Source: Marisa cornuarietis (taxonomy: Eukaryota; Mollusca; Gastropoda; Architaenioglossa; Ampullariidae). From it: a DNA stretch of 64,000 nucleotides. The notes under the pieces are model-generated. The model was not told the origin of the DNA and did not search any database. It saw only the letters and a program-made list of their open reading frames with translations. The stretch covers positions 2,235,501-2,299,500 of the forward strand of contig SMMW01000650.1 of NCBI GenBank assembly GCA_004794655.1. The letters are read 5' to 3'. The position numbers and the translations under genes were made by a program. Below are positions 49,301-60,200 of this stretch, one piece after another. Position 1 is the first letter of the stretch. Every line of letters begins with the position of its first letter.

Positions 49301-52079
49301 AGATTTTCAAACGCAGAAATCACCTGGCTGTAGGTAAACACAATTTTAGTCGTTTTCTAGTGATCGCTTCCACCACCCCCCACCCCCACACACACACACA
49401 CACACACACAAATCGTTAGCTCACCTATTGCTTCGATGACCAAAACTTACCGTTGAATGACAATGACCGGAGCTTTTCTGCCAACAGACGCCATCAATTG
49501 TTTTCCCCTCCCGCCTTTGACAGTTGGAAATCGTGGATTTGGCAACATGTCTGTGGACATTTCTCCTTCCATTCTCTCCGGCGACCACAAAACGTGCCTT
49601 GACCAGATAGCTCTATAATTTAACAACCGTCACCCAAATCCGATTGTCTTCTGGCGTAAATCGTTGGACACGCGCAGACACCAGGAGAAGCTGTGGATTA
49701 TCATTAGCCCACCCACTACCCACTTTTTCCTCCCTGTCCACGACGACACATCACCGAGGTTTTATCGTGCCCCCGGCAGGTCGGTCTAGTGGCCCCAATC
49801 CCGACAGATGCGTTGCCCTGATAAGACCCTTGATGATCTGGCTGACAAGTGGGACAGCAATAAAATAGCTCTCATTTCTACGTCAAAGGCAGAAATATTA
49901 TCGGCAGCATTTTAACGACCAAGCCTCCTCTCACCAGTTGCCGAACCCCTTTGACCACGACGAACCGAGTGATCTCTTCGCCTTTTATTGATACACGCTT
50001 CCTGAAGCAAATATGATAACACTCAGAAAATAGCATTGCACGGGTGTGTGAATTTCCGTTCAGAAGTACACAGCAGACTTACTCAGGAATGTGGTCTCAC
50101 CAGCATGTGAAAATCATGAACATTTATGCTTGAGGGAGTAAGTCCAACACGGTAATCCCTTTGCTTTAATGTTCGAATCAAAGTCCACTGTGATCGTAGT
50201 TATTATCAGCAAGTCAAACTCGTATTCTCTTTTCTTCTTTCTTTCCTCGATTCATTGTTTCATTCATTCATTCATTTTTTTTTGGTCTTCCTTCCTTGTT
50301 TTCCTTTTCTTTTCTTCGTTATTGTTGTTGTTATTATTATTATTACTATTTTTATTATTATTAAGATATCGTTCTCTTTATCTTTCTCTATCTCCATCTC
50401 TCTGTTTATGATTTCTTTTTTCGTTCATTTATTAATTCGTTGTGTCATTCAATTTTTACTTTTTACATTACTTCCGTTTCCCTTCCCAGATCCTGCATTA
50501 CTCTTTTTCGTTGTTAATTCTCTGCCCCCTCGTCTGTTTTAAGAAGCTATGTTTTTCCTTTTAGTGGATTTTCTGTTCTTTCCTTGTTCTTGTTTTGTCT
50601 TGGCTTCTGTTGCGAGGCGGTCTCTTCGAAGCTATCATATCTTCGGACTCGTCACGCGCACATGCTCTTTCATTATCTGGACGATCAGCCTCTAGTTCCG
50701 AATCCACTAGGTATCGTCTCCATATTTTCTTTGAAATCTGTTCTCCTGGAAACTATTTGACAAATTCACTAACAGTGGCAGATGCTTTCTGCGTGGTCTG
50801 TGCAGTGCAGTTTCATTTTCTTAATTGTTGCCGGTGGAGAGGTGAGTGAAAAGAAACAACCTTTCCTGTCCGAATCTCTCAAGCGAGACTCTCTTGATTC
50901 TGAAATGAATTACGCCATAAAGTTACTATCATTATTATCTCTACCCAAATCCAGATTTCTAGAAATGTAATGCATTCAATTCAAAAGAAAAAAGAAGAAA
51001 AGAAGAAAAGAATTTCAGTTCGCTCCTCTAGAAGATGAAAAGAAAAGTAACTGTTTCACAAAGCCGTTTAATGTGCACTTCTGAATGATTTGGTCTGTTG
51101 ACAAAACATGAATCAGAATATTCAAGTACTTTATCCTGACATCTGCCTCCTTTTTTCTCTTGTTCATTCGGAAGATGATAACCGATTTAGACAACCTGAA
51201 AATGGGCAGCTGACTAACTTCACCTCAAACCATTCAACACACCCACCCTTTTTTCCATTTCGAGGTTAGTAATTATTACAATTACGAACACTCACATTAA
51301 AGAGACGTGTATTGTTAAGACAGAAATCGCAATTTTTCACACAGAGTTACCCTAATGTTCAAGTAGGGTCAGACGTTCAAAATTCCGGTCATCGGAAAAG
51401 GTGAATGGCGTTTTCTCGTCTGCTTCGATGATTTCAAGTAAGCAGAGTGACTTCCCCTGCCGAAGTTGTTCATTTTTTTTTTTATAGCGACACCACTCGC
51501 GAGCCCAAATTGTTTCTCATTGTGCGCCGATCCTGGTGTAATAATGTCAGCACAGGTTTATTTTATTTTGCAGCCCTGCAGAAAGATCCAGTTCGCAGAT
51601 ATCTAAGAAATGTCGTTTTGTCATTGATTTCTCTGTCGATTTGAGTTTTCTGGGCGGAGGGTTTTTGGGAAGGGAGCAGGGCGAGAATCAGGTGAGAATC
51701 TGTTCAAAGCGTGACTGGAGGGAGCTGTAGCGGTCACAGAACAGAAGTAATATTTTCTAATTGAAAATCTCTTTTCTTTCATACGCCGGTAGACTAGAAC
51801 GCGTTGCTGTCTTTTTTATTGTCGGAAATGTCCTTGGTGTTTCGTTGTTTAAGGACATTATGAAGCCTTCTAGACCATCATTTGCAACCGCAGACATTTG
51901 CCTCACCGGTTCCCTCCTGGTTTACTTTCAGGTCGGCCACTAGTAACTGCTTTTTAAAGGCTAGGCCGAAGGTAGAAAACACTGTAGTACTGCACGGTGT
52001 AAAGTGACAGTACGTAGCGTTGAAACCGGTGAGCTGGTACTTAGTGGTTTGAAACACCAAGTAGCGGCAAGCCTTTGAT

Positions 52080-52080
<1 letters not shown>
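49300..52080. other. intergenic DNA, no gene seen
   Basis: Contains (CA)n at 49383-49410, a T/C-rich segment with ATT runs at 50225-50400, and AT-rich DNA. No domain or splice-consistent exon was found. Confidence 0.4.

Positions 52081-52084
<4 letters not shown>

Positions 52085-52141
<57 letters not shown>
52085..52141 (+). repeat. (GT)n microsatellite
   Basis: A perfect GT run of about 57 bases. Confidence 0.95.
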
Positions 52142-52145
<4 letters not shown>

Positions 52146-52324
52146 GCGTGGGTCAGAGAAAGAGGAGATAGAAACAGAGCACGAATTGTACTAGGTGTAG
52201 CGCCTGCCCGAGGGCAACAGCTGGAAGCTTGGATGGAGAGCGTATGCGGTCAAGTGATATTGTATGTCATCTTTCTGACTGCATGATGGTACGTCAGAAA
52301 GTGGCAGATGTGATGTTCCAGTAA

Positions 52325-53330
52325 TTTTATTTGCTTGGTGGATGACTCTGGCCAGCCTTGCCTTGTCTATGACCAGGCGGCGATGTTAAATATGCTCTCA
52401 ACAAGGGACCTGTAAAACGTTTCCAGCACCTCAGAGCTGGCGTTGAAGCTGCGAAGTTTCCTCAAAAGGCGCAGTCTTTGGTGGGCCTTTTTGTACACTT
52501 GGTGTGCGTGATCACTAAAGAAGAGTTTTCCGTCTATCATTGTGCCAACTACCAAGGTACTTAAAACTGGCAGCCCTCTGCACCTGCTGTCCTTTGATTT
52601 GCATTGGTGGGGAGGGAGGGGTACTGCCATCTCTTTCATCACGTGCCCCCCTCGGTTTTTTTCAACGTTCAGCTCCAGAAAGCTGCGGTCAGAGCAGTCC
52701 TTCAGTTCCCCCACGCAGGCCAGGTACTGTGACAGGAACTGCTCATCTTTGAGGCATGACACAAGAGCCATGCCATCTGCATTACTTACAAGTTTGAGAA
52801 TAGCGTTGTTAATGGTGATCTCATTTGTGTATACAGAGAATGGGATGGGGGGAAAGCACACAACCCTGAGGGGTACCCGTGTTGAGGATCTGCTCATCTA
52901 ACAGAATCATTCCATCCATTGAGGTCTACCTTTAAGACGAGCCGGACCCTATAATACCTGTCAGTGGAACTCCTGACCCACCCTTTGTGGTCAGTCCTTC
53001 AGGAAAGATCTTATCCATAGAACTAGACTGGTATTTGCTTCCAGATCTAGTGGGCGCTTTACAAAAAGGTGTGGCTGGACCGTGTTAAAGGCGCTTGAAA
53101 AATCAGTGAACATAGGTGTCAGAGGCGTCCAAGTGTTGTAGGATGGCATCTAAAAGAGTGAAAGTGGCATCAGACACCCTACTACGTGGCTTGTGGCAAA
53201 CTGCAGAGGATCCAGGCGATCAACTACGACTACGGCGGAGGTCATCAAGCCGCACTCAACCCTCTCCAAACACTTTGCCACAACAGACGTGAAAGCCGCA
53301 GGTCGAAAATTGTAGCATTAGGCTTCTTTG
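52325..53330 (-). mobile_element. non-LTR retrotransposon RT remnant, minus strand
   Basis: A minus-strand frame of 176 codons (52897 to 52367) has RT thumb-region landmarks: FSVYTNEITINN, LKLVSNADGMALV (motif C; YADDMALV expected, so both Asp positions are affected), FLELNVEK, KKAHQRLRLLRKLRSFN and FYRSLVESIFNIAAWS. Upstream, with frame changes, come FTSVVAKCLERV, DRLDPLQFA and FTDFSSAFNTVQPHL (motif A). Downstream the frame continues as RQGWPESSTKQIK-like. The truncated 5' end and stops mean it is inactive. This lineage differs from the L2/CR1-like copies. Confidence 0.85.
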
Positions 53331-53417
53331 GCATTGGTATTATTGTTGATAAGCGGGGGATACTGTGAAAGTCAAAACTGTTTCGTTGTGCATGAAAAAT
53401 GTCAAACAAACTGACAA

Positions 53418-54115
53418 TAAATAAATAAATAAATCATCAGCAAACAGACGACAGTGTGGCAAACATGAACAAAGTGCGTGGGTAAAGAGAAAGAATTGAA
53501 GAGCATGCAGAACGGCACATTTGATTATGCCATACTTTTTAAAGAGGTGGGTCTTGAGACCGACCTTTTAAGATTCGAGAGTTGACTCAAGAAAGGCGCA
53601 GAGAATTCATAACGGTGGGTCCTGAGAAGGGAAAGGAACGTCTGCCGAATTTCTTCTGTCTGATGCATGGCACAGAGAGGAAGGCAACACAAGCAGACGA
53701 AAAAGCCAACTCAGGTGGTGAGGCGTCATTAACTCAGACAGGCCATGAAGACACAACAGCAGCACAATGTGGCGATCTAGTAATCAATGCGAGCTCGAAT
53801 TGGCAGTTAGCGGAGCTGGCGGAAGAAGGGTGTAACATAGTCCGCTTGCCTACAGGAGACACTACGAGTCACATTATTCTGAGTTCTGCGAAGTTTGACC
53901 AGTAGGCGGTTATGAAGATCAACAAGTAGAGAGTTGCAGCAATCAAGCCAAGACGACATAAAAACAGACAAGAGCTTTATGGTGGAGAGAGCTGATAGGA
54001 AGGATCGGATGTCGAATCCCGATCCTGTGAAGCTGAAGAATGATGGACTTGCACACCACATTGATGTGAGACTCAAGAGACAAAGATGTTATGATGATAA
54101 CACCGAGATTGTTTA
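53418..54115 (-). mobile_element. L2/CR1-like LINE 3' part, minus strand, with (ATTT)n tail
   Basis: On the minus strand, LHRIGIRHPILP, SVFMSSWLDCCNSLLVDLHN, LLVKLRRTQNNVTRSV, PFFRQLR then LPIRARIDY, SFPFSGPTVMNSL-like and KVGLKTHLFKKYG appear in order over three frames, ending at a (TTTA)n run (53418-53434). The same family as the copies at 12.3 and 25.0 kb. It lies just upstream, in the same orientation, of the 52325-53330 element. Confidence 0.75.
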
Positions 54116-54150
54116 TATATATATATATATATATAAGAGAGAGAGAGAGC
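54113..54150 (+). repeat. (TA)n(GA)n microsatellite
   Basis: A TA run passes directly into a GA run. Confidence 0.9.
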
Positions 54151-54535
54151 ACGAAATATTATATAAAGTATTTAAAGGAATTAGCGAATGAGTGAGAATT
54201 CGGCGTCTGTTAAAACAAAACATACTTTTTGAAATGAATAGAATGTCGCACATTCACGAGTTTAAAATAACGAAATAACTCTTTAGCGTAGTAACAATAA
54301 ACAGACTGCAGAACGATTGCATTATTTATTTATAATATATTCCTTAAAACATGACCTCAAAAACAAAAGCATGGGCATTTTAAATTTTTTAGATCAAACA
54401 CATAAACCCTTTTCTTAAAGTGTTTCAGTTACATGATTAAAACTGTGTTTAACGCGGAACATACACATTTTGAGTGTTGCAGACGATGATTTGATGTACA
54501 CTGTAGCATAATATTATTTTTCCACTTCATTTTAG

Positions 54536-54589
54536 GATCAATCTAGGTGCTGAAAAGCCCAAATCAGGAGGCCGCCATGCCGCACACAG
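54536..54589 (+). CDS. Poxn: Poxn first coding exon: 41 nt leader plus 13 coding bases
   Basis: The sequence TTCATTTTAG|GATC is a good acceptor, so this looks like an internal exon with a spliced noncoding exon upstream. The coding part is ATG CCG CAC ACA G (MPHT plus a split Gly), then the donor gtaggtg. The MPHTG start is shared with fly Poxn. Confidence 0.88.
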
Positions 54590-55216
54590 GTAGGTGTAAC
54601 AGCGCACACACCACCACCACCACCACCACCACCACCACCAACAACAACAACAGCAGCAACAACAAATACATTAATAACGCACCCTTCCGCTCATACATAC
54701 GGTCTGCCAGTCTATCTTGTTGACACACGTACAAAGTGTCTTGTGCACAAGCCGCACACAAACATACGCACAGTCAAACAGGTACACAATCGTTTTAATG
54801 ATAAACAAGGAAGAGAGCGGGGAAGTTCACGGGTGGAGCAGAGGGGAGGGGGAAGAGAGAGGGGATGTTATGCACTAATTTCATACTAATTATATGGGCA
54901 TAACAAGTGGATACCGACATACTGGTTTTGTAGGTCAGACTGGGGTTAATCAACTTGGAGGAGTGTTCGTCAACGGCAGGCCCCTCCCAGAGAGCGTTCG
55001 GAGGAGGATCGTGGAGCTGGCCCAGCTGGGGGTGCGACCCTGTGACATCTCGCGTCAGCTCCTCGTCTCGCACGGTTGCGTGAGCAAGATTCTCACGAGA
55101 TTCTATGAGACTGGTTCCATCAAGCCGGGTTCCATAGGCGGCAACAAGCCCAAAGTGAGAGTGAGTGACCCACCACCACCACCACCACCACCACCACCAC
55201 CACCACCACCACCACC

Positions 55217-55249
<33 letters not shown>

Positions 55250-56739
55250 CTTTTTCAACAACAACAAAAAAAGAAACGCCACTAATAATTAATAAATCGC
55301 TCATATACTTTAATCATGTGCTTCTTCTTCATCAGTAATATTTGAGTACTAGTGTTGCTGCTACTATTCATTTTAGTACTCTTGTCGTTTTGGTTGTTTG
55401 TGTATTTATGTGTTTTTATCTATGTACATATGTTTGTATATATGTTTTACACTTGGGCCGTTTTTTCTTTTTCTTTTCTTGTCAATCCTTTGCCTTGCAC
55501 ATTAACCCTGACGCCTGGTCTTCATGTCTCTGGCAGCAAGTGGCCACACCACAGGTAGTGCGTAAAATTCTGGACCTCAAGCAGCAGTCACCATCCATCT
55601 TCGCCTGGGAGATCCGGGAACAGCTGCTGGCACAGGGCGTGTGCGACTCCGCCTCCATCCCCAGCGTCAGCAGCATCAACCGCATCCTGCGCAACGCCAG
55701 CTCTTGCTCCACCAGCGCAACCTACCCCGGCGAGGCCCACTTCCCTTCCCCTCTTGGGCTGGACTTCCTGGGCCGTCAGTTCGGTATGGGCGTCGGACTA
55801 GGGGGTGCCGTGACGTCACTTCCAGGCATCCCTGTGGCCCTGCCCGGCATGTTGGGAATGTCCGAGAGTCGCCTCCCCTTGCCTCGGGACGGTGCTCTCG
55901 ACGGTGCCGTTCCCCTTCCGCATGCTCACCCCAGCATCCTGTCAACCGACCCCGTGGGGAGCCCTCCGGGGGGACCCGTCTGTGCTGCCAGCGTACCGGG
56001 GCTGCTGAGCATGGCCAGCTATCCGGGTGCCTGGTACCCACTCAACCTGTCCATTCCGGGACTGTCCTTTCCCCGCCTTGTGCAGCCGCTGGTTCTGGAA
56101 TCGGAACAGTCCGGGGTCGCAGCAGTAGATTCTGACAGCAACAGCATGGAATCGAGGCACGGCGGCCCTTGCGAGAGACAGAAGGTCGACGAAGAATCGA
56201 AAAACGTAAAGCGCCAAGACGCGGATGTAGAGCGAGAAAGGGAGGGCACTCCTCCAGGCAATGACGCTCAGGCCTCGGACAGAGACGGTCTCTCGCGCTC
56301 CGCGCCAGCCAGCCCCCGGGACGAGAAGCAGAACGAGAAGACAGATGATCGAGAGTTGAAAAACTTAGGACACACGAGGGAAACAAAGGAAGGCGCTGCA
56401 CACAAACTCAAAAGGAAGAGCGCCAGCCACGAAGCAGGTGAGACAGTCGACACGATCATGTCCTGACATTTCAATCTCTTCTCTCTCTCTTTAATCTCGG
56501 TTCCCTCATTCCTTTTTTTCTAACTACTTGGGGTTTTTTGTTTGTTTGTTTGCTTGATTTGTTCTTTCTTTCTTCAAAAATATCGTCGTACTGTTCTTAC
56601 GTTTCAGCAGGTGGAAGGATATATTAGGGCTGGACCCTGCGTTCCGTCAGAACGCGTTGAACCATTTCATGTTCGTTGTCCTTACGGCCCCTGTTTATTT
56701 ATGTATTCTTTCACAACTAACGTTTTACAACAGTGTCTG

Positions 56740-56775
<36 letters not shown>

Positions 56776-57178
56776 TGTAAGAGAGAATGAGAGAATACCA
56801 CTTCAACCACCTCCACTACAGCAAATAACTTTCTTTTATCTATTCTAGGATAGGAACCTTAAAAAGAATTATTTGCAATGGGGTGGGGGTACAATGGCCC
56901 CCTCCCCGAAAGAACAGACGTTCAAAACAGTTAGAGAAAGGAACGAAAGAACGAACAATCTCCAGAATGACCAAGCTAAAATCGCCAGCAGCGGTTTTAG
57001 TGATACCTTAATCTTCTTATAGCTTACTAAAATCCGCAGCAACTACTGGTTCTGCAGTTTTCTTTTGTTAGTACATGTAGTAATTAGTAATTACTTGCTC
57101 TCTGTAACATGCAGAACCGAAGTTTTCTGAAAACCATATACAGTCATATTTTGCTAATAGTCACGTAATAATAATAAC

Positions 57179-57217
<39 letters not shown>

Positions 57218-60200
57218 CGTGTAATTTATATAGCATGTAATCACGCTCACGAAGGAAGATGCTTTCAGCTCTTAAGAAAAGTAGGAGACATGAACAGAAT
57301 ACGAAGGACGGAAAAAGAAACAACTATTCAAACAAGTATTAAAAGATAAACATAGAAAAAGGAGTCAGGGAACAAACAATAAGGATGGAGACTGACATAA
57401 ATCTGCAGAGCTAGACGAGAAGGCAGACTAGTTGACTGTAATCGCAACTATTGACGACTATGTTGACTGGTGTAAGGAGTAATGCTCGTGGAACAGATGT
57501 GTTTTTAATACACGTTTAAGGGATTTGATGGTGGGTAGACGGCGGATATGGAAGGGAAGAGAGTTCCACTGTTTTACAGCACAGTAACTAATAATCCGGT
57601 GACCCTATATGGTTACTCTGGTGACAGGGATAGAGAGCATACGGTCATCAGACGAAGAGCGTGGTAGTCTGGCTGGGATGTAGGGGAAGAGACGTTCAGA
57701 GAAATAGAACAAGAACTTGCAAAGAAATTAAGATACAGCAGGAGACAGAAGTAACGTTAGAAAGCCCTTTAGACATCTTTGTACTCTCTTACAAATTAAG
57801 AAAGAATACCCGGTAAAATGAAACAAAGCGCGGGTAATGGTAGGCGACAAAAATTGATGTGCGACACATCTGCGAGCCCCACCTTGTAGCTACTGCATGA
57901 CAGACTATTTCTCGTCTTCTCGGAGGAAAGACATTTACGTGTCGGGGGCGAGAAACGGAAGTGGAAGGTGGCGGCTGCGCACGGCCGGGGCGAAGCAAGA
58001 AGACCGGAAATGAGGTGGCCGAGGCCGTCGACGGCCGGAGGACGCCAGCGCAGGTGCAATCGTCAAGCCGCTCTGATCACACGCCGGAACTGCCGCCATG
58101 ATTCCGTTCACTGCGCCGGCGCTCGGTTGCGGTTGTGGAGCCTATCAAATTCGGCTTTAAACGGCCTGAGGGTAAACAAGACGCTTCGCTAACGTTCGTG
58201 ACAGATTCCAGTCTGCAGCTCGCCTTCCGAAGCGATTTGGAGACTGCGGTGTTCTTTATCGACCGCCAGGCATTTTTCGCAACCTTAATGCTGAATTATT
58301 GAAGGCGAAATGTTGCCAGGTATGTTTGCTGTATAAACACAGGCATGTACTTTCTTGACTGAAGGTTAGAGGAAAATATGAGACAATTGATAATGGCCAG
58401 TCAATATTGTGTCACAACAGACCGGGAGACGGATATGGAAAATAAAAGATGAAAAAAGAGGGTCAGAAGATGAGAAGATAACAATCTGGAAGAGGAGATA
58501 AATGAGTAGGTAGAGTAGAAAGAAGATAATAAAGAAAATGGGGGTCAAAGGACAGAAAGGGAAGAGGAGAATGAGGACAAGGGAGATAAATGGAACAATG
58601 GTTGCTACAGTAAAGGCGGGGCCAGGTGGTGGTGTGTGGGGTAGAGTTTAATGAACATCACGAGGGTATCTTTTATTTAGAACTAGCGCCCATGAGTGAA
58701 AATGCTTGCAACTTGCCAGCTATACACTCACAGCTCTGATATTCTAATTATGTTGACTGAGCCAGTACTAAAATCAGAGTTCCAACCATTTAATAAATTT
58801 ACTGTAGCCAGCTACAAGCGCAAGAAGTCCACTAACAACACAAGTATTATTGTTGTAAGTAATAAGGCGCTAGGAGAATCTATATTATTCTCTGAATATT
58901 CTGGTCAGCCATGCAGTTAAGGCTTCAACTTTCAATAATTATTTATTTATTTATTTATTTATTTTTTGTCGTTTAGTAATAAGGGGTACGGTGTGTTTAA
59001 ATCAGCTGTGGCTCTTACAAATTGTGCGGCCACCGAGCTTGCCATCAGTTTCCATATAACTTACCATCTCGTTTTACTTACCTCAGCACTACTTTCCGCT
59101 TATCTTGCCATCGGTCTTGCCGTCATTGTCCCCGGGGGTCGTCCAACCGACGAACTACACAAACATGCAGCAGACCGCGGAGGAGTTATTTTTCCAAAGT
59201 GAGACGAACCTCCGGGTTGCCGACCCTGGCGTGTCCAGGCCGGACACAGAGACACATAGGTAGCTGTCGGTCGCCTTCCGACATGGGTTGGCCTTGGCAA
59301 CGGCTGACCCGATCGCTGCGCGATGAATTATTGAGCAGCCGGCGGATAGTTACAAACTTCTTGTTATCAGACAGCGTCGCCACGCACCTGCCGTGTCGCA
59401 AAGAGTGAAAGAAAGAAACAAAGAAGATAGAAAGAAAAGAAACAGAAAGAAAGAAAGAGAGAGAGAGAGAAAAAGAGAGCACTAATAGATTCAGATCTCT
59501 AATTTAAAACTACTGGATAGAACGGGATGTAAGGAGCTTGCTGAAGCCATCACGCAGCCATCTTGCCACTCGTAATGTCATGTAAACCAGCAATGAGCGT
59601 AACCAGATCGACACCTTCCTTTTAAGTTTTGAAATCAAAGTACTCAAACAGTTTCAAAAACGTTTACAACGTTAACAGTTTACGAAAAATACAAAAATAC
59701 AGTGGTGATGAGTTGCAAATACTGTGACAGCATCACCTTGTACGTTCCAATATGGCGACTAGTGGGCTTCAAGCAGAGCCAACTAGGGTCTGTCTATTAC
59801 TTTCAGATCGGCGGCTCATACAAACGGTATAAAGAAAAAAAAGACTTGAATCTCCGTGCTATTAATGCATTAACTCTTTAATCGGACATCACAATCATTC
59901 GAATTAAATAAAGTATTCTTTTGACATAAAATGCTAAACATCCGTAAGTGTGAAAGACGCTCTTCATCGCGACAGTATATGAAAAGCATACAGTGAACTT
60001 CAGTCTTGTCATACCTTAGAATGTAAAAGTAACTCTTTGTTTGTTTTTTGTTTTTTTTTCCTCACCCATTTGTGTGCGCGCGAAGAACTAAATGAGAGAG
60101 AAATCAACGACAGAGAAGAAAGACGAGGCGTGAGGAATAAAAAGTTCAAATTATATGTGACTAATTTTATTCTTTAATTAATCATATAAAGTAGCAGGGA

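Noticed and set aside
55342..55536. Open frame upstream of Poxn exon 3 (starting [10 protein letters not shown])
   Set aside because: It lies in intron 2; the paired-domain alignment and the CTCTGGCAG acceptor place the exon start at 55537.
55537..56437. Antisense ORFs across Poxn exon 3
   Set aside because: Shadows of the GC-rich coding strand; no independent protein similarity.
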